A stretch of DNA of 64,000 nt, from NCBI RefSeq assembly GCF_901000735.1, contig NC_081542.1, positions 17,499,093-17,563,092 of the forward strand, written 5' to 3'. The notes beneath the pieces were generated by a model. The model was not told the DNA's origin and did not search any database. It saw only the letters and a list, made by a program, of their open reading frames with translations. Source of the DNA: Corylus avellana. Lineage: Eukaryota > Streptophyta > Magnoliopsida > Fagales > Betulaceae. Positions 59,841 through 64,000 of this stretch are shown one piece after another. The position numbers and the translations under genes were made by a program. Position 1 is the first letter of the stretch. Each line of letters begins with the position of its first letter.

Positions 59841-61638
59841 TGTAACATCCCCAGCCCGTTAAGGCTGAGTTTGCCACTTTTCTTCTTTTACAACAAAAGT
59901 TCTTGCAAAGATCTATAAGGTCTATCAGAGTACTTGATTTTAAAGGATACGAAAAATGTATAAAACATTATTCAAGAGATTTTATTACAAGCGAAATTAG
60001 AAAACATTAAACTTTAGTTGCGGAATATCATATCATTACAATAACTTATATGACAAGACTTTGAAAATTAATAATTATTCCCACCCCATTCCGGCCTCCT
60101 ATTCCAGCATCCTTTCTACCTGAAAACAAGAAATAAAACTGAATGAGCCCAAAGGGGGCCCAGCAAGTAAAATCCACAACCATAAATAGTTTTACTCCTT
60201 GTTCTCAGCTTTGAAAATCATTTTCGCAAATAAATATAATTCTAGCCATAATAATATCTGTATGTACGGTTGCATCTCCCGTAACATATACATACTATTA
60301 CATCTAGTAATAGATCATCGTTGTAAATCATCTTTATAAATCATCATCATAATGCATTATTATAAATAATCTTTGTAAATCATCATAGCATATCATCGTT
60401 GAAAATATAGTATCATTTTCTCATAATAGGGCCCATGTACACTATTACCCCTGTGCACGAGGGTTGCGGGTGCTTGTGACCATGGCACTGAACTGTGGCC
60501 TCAGCCATGCCCGACCGTCAATTAACTCTTTTTCTTGGTGCACTCAACGGTCTGTTGATGGAATACCACCTTCTGGCATAGCCTCCTTCAGTAGTTTCGC
60601 CTCCATTCGAGTATCGGTACCGAACTCATCTCATCTTATCTTGGGGCAAAAAATACTCTCCTCCATACATGTGCCCTCATTTCATAAACATTTAACTCAT
60701 TTCTTGTACTTTTCTTTGTACTTCTTTTGATGCATCTTAGAGCAACATGAATGAGGGTTTATCATCATTCTTCTTTCTTATAATCATCATTATTTCTCAA
60801 CTTTCTTTTCTCAAAATGGAAACTTTTCCCAAATATAAACTTGTTGTACTTAGAAAGCATTTAAAGAAATAGAAACTTTCTAAATAATTCTTTTAAAAAT
60901 CATTCATGCATGCAACATATCTCTATGACAGGTAAATAAAATAATCAATTACAGTTTGATACAAGAATGTATAAATAGCATGACATGAAGTAATTTTAGA
61001 AGGGGTAGTGAATTTACTTACCTCTAGACTGAAGCTAAAAGGTGGCCTGAAGGATCTAGTTGCTCCAATCTGACTTACACCACTAGTATATCTTTTGAAA
61101 CTAATTTCTCAAGTCCGCTATCTCTTGTGTTCTTTCTTTCTTGTAGCGCTTTGTCTCGCCCTTTCTCTCTCTGTTCTGAGTAAACACTCTTAGAAAGAAG
61201 AAAGACCGAGTAAAAAGCGGAAGAAGGAAGAATATATGCAAGAGATGGGAGAGGAGATGAGTGGTGAAAATACTGAAGGAGAAGGGCTCTATTTATAGGA
61301 GAAAATCAAACACTATTCTACCTTCAATTTACAATTATACCCTTCATTTTACTATTTCACCAACCCTATACTATTTCACCAACCCTATACTATTCCACCA
61401 ACCCTATACTATTCCACCAACCCTATACTATTCTACCAACCCTATACTATTCTACCTTCTTATTCTACCATCCTTATACCTACCATTTACTATCCTATTA
61501 TTTCACCAATTACCATTCTCTAATTACCACTCTCATAAATTTCCCAAGAATTAAAATCCTTAGCTACAATGGATATTAAAATAACATCATTATCAAAATA
61601 ATCTATTTAAATAGCTTTGAAAATTCTGGGACACTACA
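59841..61638 (-). repeat. 5' LTR of the LARD-like element
   Basis: The 1,798-bp LTR matches the left LTR over its length with scattered substitutions. The minisatellite region, about 61350-61450, instead has about six copies of a 19-bp unit around CCCTATACTATTCCACCAA. Confidence 0.88.
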
Positions 61639-61895
61639 AAACTGGTTTTTTAAAGCATAATTTTTAAGCCGGTTTTTTAAGAATGAATCGATTTTTTCTT
61701 AAAAAACCGGTCATTAATTAACATCATTAATTGCGTTAATTATATTTCAAGAGTTTTCTATATATAAATTATTCAATAAATTTAGTATTATTAATGTCCA
61801 AATCAAATAAGGAAACAAATAATATAAATCAAACTATTACGTATTAATACATTTAGTCAATTTAATATGTATATGGGAAATTATATATAAACTCC
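61639..61895. other. Unassigned DNA with a hairpin
   Basis: After the target duplication there is a perfect 15-bp inverted repeat CCGGTTTTTTAAGAA (61669-61683) with its complement at 61696-61710 and a 12-base loop. The rest is AT-rich up to the gap. No gene. Confidence 0.5.
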
Positions 61896-61995
61896 NNNNN
61901 NNNNNNNNNNNNNNNNNNNNNNNNNNNNNNNNNNNNNNNNNNNNNNNNNNNNNNNNNNNNNNNNNNNNNNNNNNNNNNNNNNNNNNNNNNNNNNN
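61896..61995. other. Assembly gap (100 N)
   Basis: Exactly 100 N. The sequence after it starts inside a copia pol gene that is nearly identical to the element at 47403-52779. Confidence 0.99.
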
Positions 61996-64000
61996 TTTAT
62001 CGTATTCGTTCTTTAACTACAAGTGGTCAGTTAAGATTTGTTGAGTCTGAGTCATTTGATTGTGTTGCGTGTCAACTTGGAAAACAAAGTGCTTTACCTT
62101 TTAATAATAGTGCATATGTTTCTTCTGCCCCTTTTGATTTGGTGCATTCTGATGTATGGGGCCCTGCGCCTATTCCCCCCATGGGTGGATCCCGCTATTT
62201 TCTCATTTTTGTGGATGATTATTCTCGATACACATGGCTTTATCTTTTACAAAATCGGTCTAAACTTCCAAAAATTTACTCTGAATTTTAACAAATGGTT
62301 CAAACCCAATTTCCCAGAAACATAAAAATTATTCGTTCTGATAATGCCATGGAATATCGTGAATCTACCTTCCTTACTACCCTCAAACAAAATGGCACTC
62401 TTCCCCATCGCTCATGCCCAAATACTTCTCAACAAAATGGTCGTGTTGAACGTAAACACAGACACATGTTAGACACTGTTAGAACTTTGCTCCTATTTGC
62501 TTCTATCCCTGAACACTTTTGGGGAGAAGCCGCTCTTACAGCTGTTTATACCATTAATATGGTCCTGTCTCCTACTACCTTAAATAGGTCCCCCTATGAA
62601 CTCCTCTATGGTTCTCCCCCTGATTACCAATCCATCCGCATCTTTGGTTGTGTCTGTTTTGTGCTTCCTCCACCCCATGAACAAACAAAATTAGAACCTT
62701 GTTCTCGCCTATGTTGTTTCTTGGGTATGGCATTGAACACAAAGGATATCGTTGTTATGATCCTATTTCCAAACGGCTCCGCATCTCGCGGCACGTCACT
62801 TTTTGGGAACATAGGTTCTTTAGTGATATGAAGTCTTTTCCTACTAGTCCCTCTAATTCTTCTCCTATCTTCACTAATGTCTCATTTGATTTGCTCCCCG
62901 ACACTACTGATCTTGATGCAGGGATGACAAGCTCTCCAGACGACATTCTGACGGTCGACCCCAATGACTCTGCCCCGCCTGTTGATCCATCTACTCTTGA
63001 GCCAGCTCCTTCCGTCCCTCATCTTTCTACTCGGGTAACATCTCTTCCTTCCCACCTTCGTGATTATCACTGTTATTCTGCTTTTGCTACTCTACATGAA
63101 CCTCACTCCTTCCGTGAGGCTCATACTAACCCTCTTTGGCAGAATGCTATGTCTGAAGAACCTAATGCCCTTTCCAAAACCCATACTTAGGACTTAGTTG
63201 ATTTACCTCCAAGCAAAACTGTGGTAGGGTGCAAGTGGGTATACAAGATTAAAACAAAATCTGATGGATCTATTGAGCGATACAAGGCACGTCTTGTGGC
63301 AAAGGGGTTCAATCAGGAGTATGGTATTGATTATGAGGAGACTTTTGCGACAGTGGCTCGCCTTACTTCTGTTCGATCCCTCCTTGCTGTGGCTTTTGTG
63401 CTTCGTTGGGATCTTTTCCAAATGGATGTGAAAAACGCATTTCTCAATAGTGATCTTAGTGAAGAAGTTTATATGCAACCCCCTCCTGGGTACGATCATC
63501 CGCCACACAAGGTTTGCTGACTTCGCCGAGCTTTGTATGATCTAAAACAGGCTCCACGGGCTTGGTTTGCCAAATTCAGTTCCACTATTGCGCAGATTGG
63601 GTTTGTTTCTAGCCCCTATGACTCTGCTCTTTTTATCCGGCGATCTGATGCTGGTCTCATTCTACTTTTACTATATCTTGATGATATGATTATTACTGGA
63701 TATGATACTATCGATATTCGTAATCTTCAACAATTTGAGATGAAGGATTTGAGTTTTTTCAGCTACTTTCTTGGATTGAAAGTGTCTTCTGATCCAAATG
63801 GTTACTATCTCTCTTAAGCCAAATATGCTTCAGATCTCCTCTCCCGAGCTGGCCTTACCGATTGTAAAATTGTTGATAGCTCTCTAGAGACAAATGTAAA
63901 ACTTCGTGCCACTGATGGTGAGCTACTTTCTGATGCTACTCTCTATCGACAATTAGTTGGAAGTCTCATATATCTTACTGTGACATGACCGGATATTACC
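61996..64000 (+). mobile_element. Second copy of the defective copia element, internal part only
   Basis: Matches 49889-51893 at a constant offset of 12,107 bp without indels. It is cut by the gap on the left and by the window end on the right. The first 1,014 bp appear identical to the first copy. The rest carries about 14 substitutions. Confidence 0.9.
61996..64000 (+). pseudogene. copia pol fragment (integrase and reverse transcriptase), disabled
   Basis: Contains the integrase core and most of RT. It shares with the first copy the TAA (62289-62291), the frame change near 62707-62732, the TGA at 63518-63520 and the TGA at 63986-63988. It has two further stops: TAG at 63188-63190 and TAA at 63815-63817. 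The RT motif is YLDD, the usual form, unlike YPDD in the other copy. Confidence 0.87.

Larger units (their letters stand above)
54088..61638 (-). mobile_element. Non-autonomous large LTR retrotransposon (LARD-like)
   Basis: The 7,551-bp element has a perfect 5-bp duplication AAACT (54083-54087 and 61639-61643). Orientation is minus: 5' LTR at the right, then a primer-binding site, 3,967 bp of interior, a polypurine tract and 3' LTR at the left. No gag, protease, integrase or RT frame was found on either strand of the interior, so it must depend on another element, probably of the Ty3/gypsy group judging by the LTR ends. It carries one antisense ORF. Confidence 0.88.

Overview
The window is nuclear DNA from a dicot-like flowering plant. 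It has long AT-rich intergenic DNA, GT-AG introns, Ty1/copia and other LTR retrotransposons, MULE and hAT DNA transposons, and a plant-type ABCB family. The species cannot be named from the sequence. Four runs of N (12948-13047, 19780-19817, 36381-36480, 61896-61995) mark a draft scaffold. Three are exactly 100 N, and each has sequence next to it that is repeated elsewhere in the window.

The host content is a head-to-tail array of full-size ABC transporters of subfamily B (MDR/P-glycoprotein type, closest by recognition to the ABCB4/ABCB11/ABCB21 group), all on the plus strand. Three are complete: gene 1 (3933-10219), gene 3 (25271-31384) and gene 4 (40921-46252). A fourth, gene 2 (13048-18200), lacks its 5' end at a gap. 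Each complete gene assembles into 12 coding exons of identical lengths, 3,900 nt and 1,299 residues, with TMD-NBD-TMD-NBD order and intact Walker A, Q-loop, signature and Walker B motifs. Gene 2 is almost identical to gene 1, introns included, so it may be the other allele placed in tandem. After gene 4 the promoter and 5'-UTR region of a fifth unit is present, broken up by transposons, with no coding exons in view.

The spaces between genes are filled by mobile DNA. 10815-12947 holds the 3' part of a decayed copia element (minus). 18.8-25.2 kb holds a MULE with 9-bp target duplications and unassigned AT-rich DNA. 31.4-34.9 kb is a nest: a deleted copia-like element whose 5' LTR was hit by a MITE and by a Pack-MULE, the latter carrying pieces of an EMS1-like receptor kinase and itself hit by a hAT element. 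The 3.1 kb ending at 36380 is repeated after the gap at 36481-39583. A full-length but defective copia element (47403-52779) lies in the fifth unit's promoter. A 7.55-kb non-autonomous LTR element (54088-61638, minus) carries an antisense ORF for a coiled-coil protein. The window ends inside a second copy of the defective copia element.

The transporters are expected to act one by one as membrane exporters or importers. The published substrates of this clade are auxin and, in some species, alkaloids. The cluster looks like ordinary recent tandem expansion, partly inflated by assembly redundancy.
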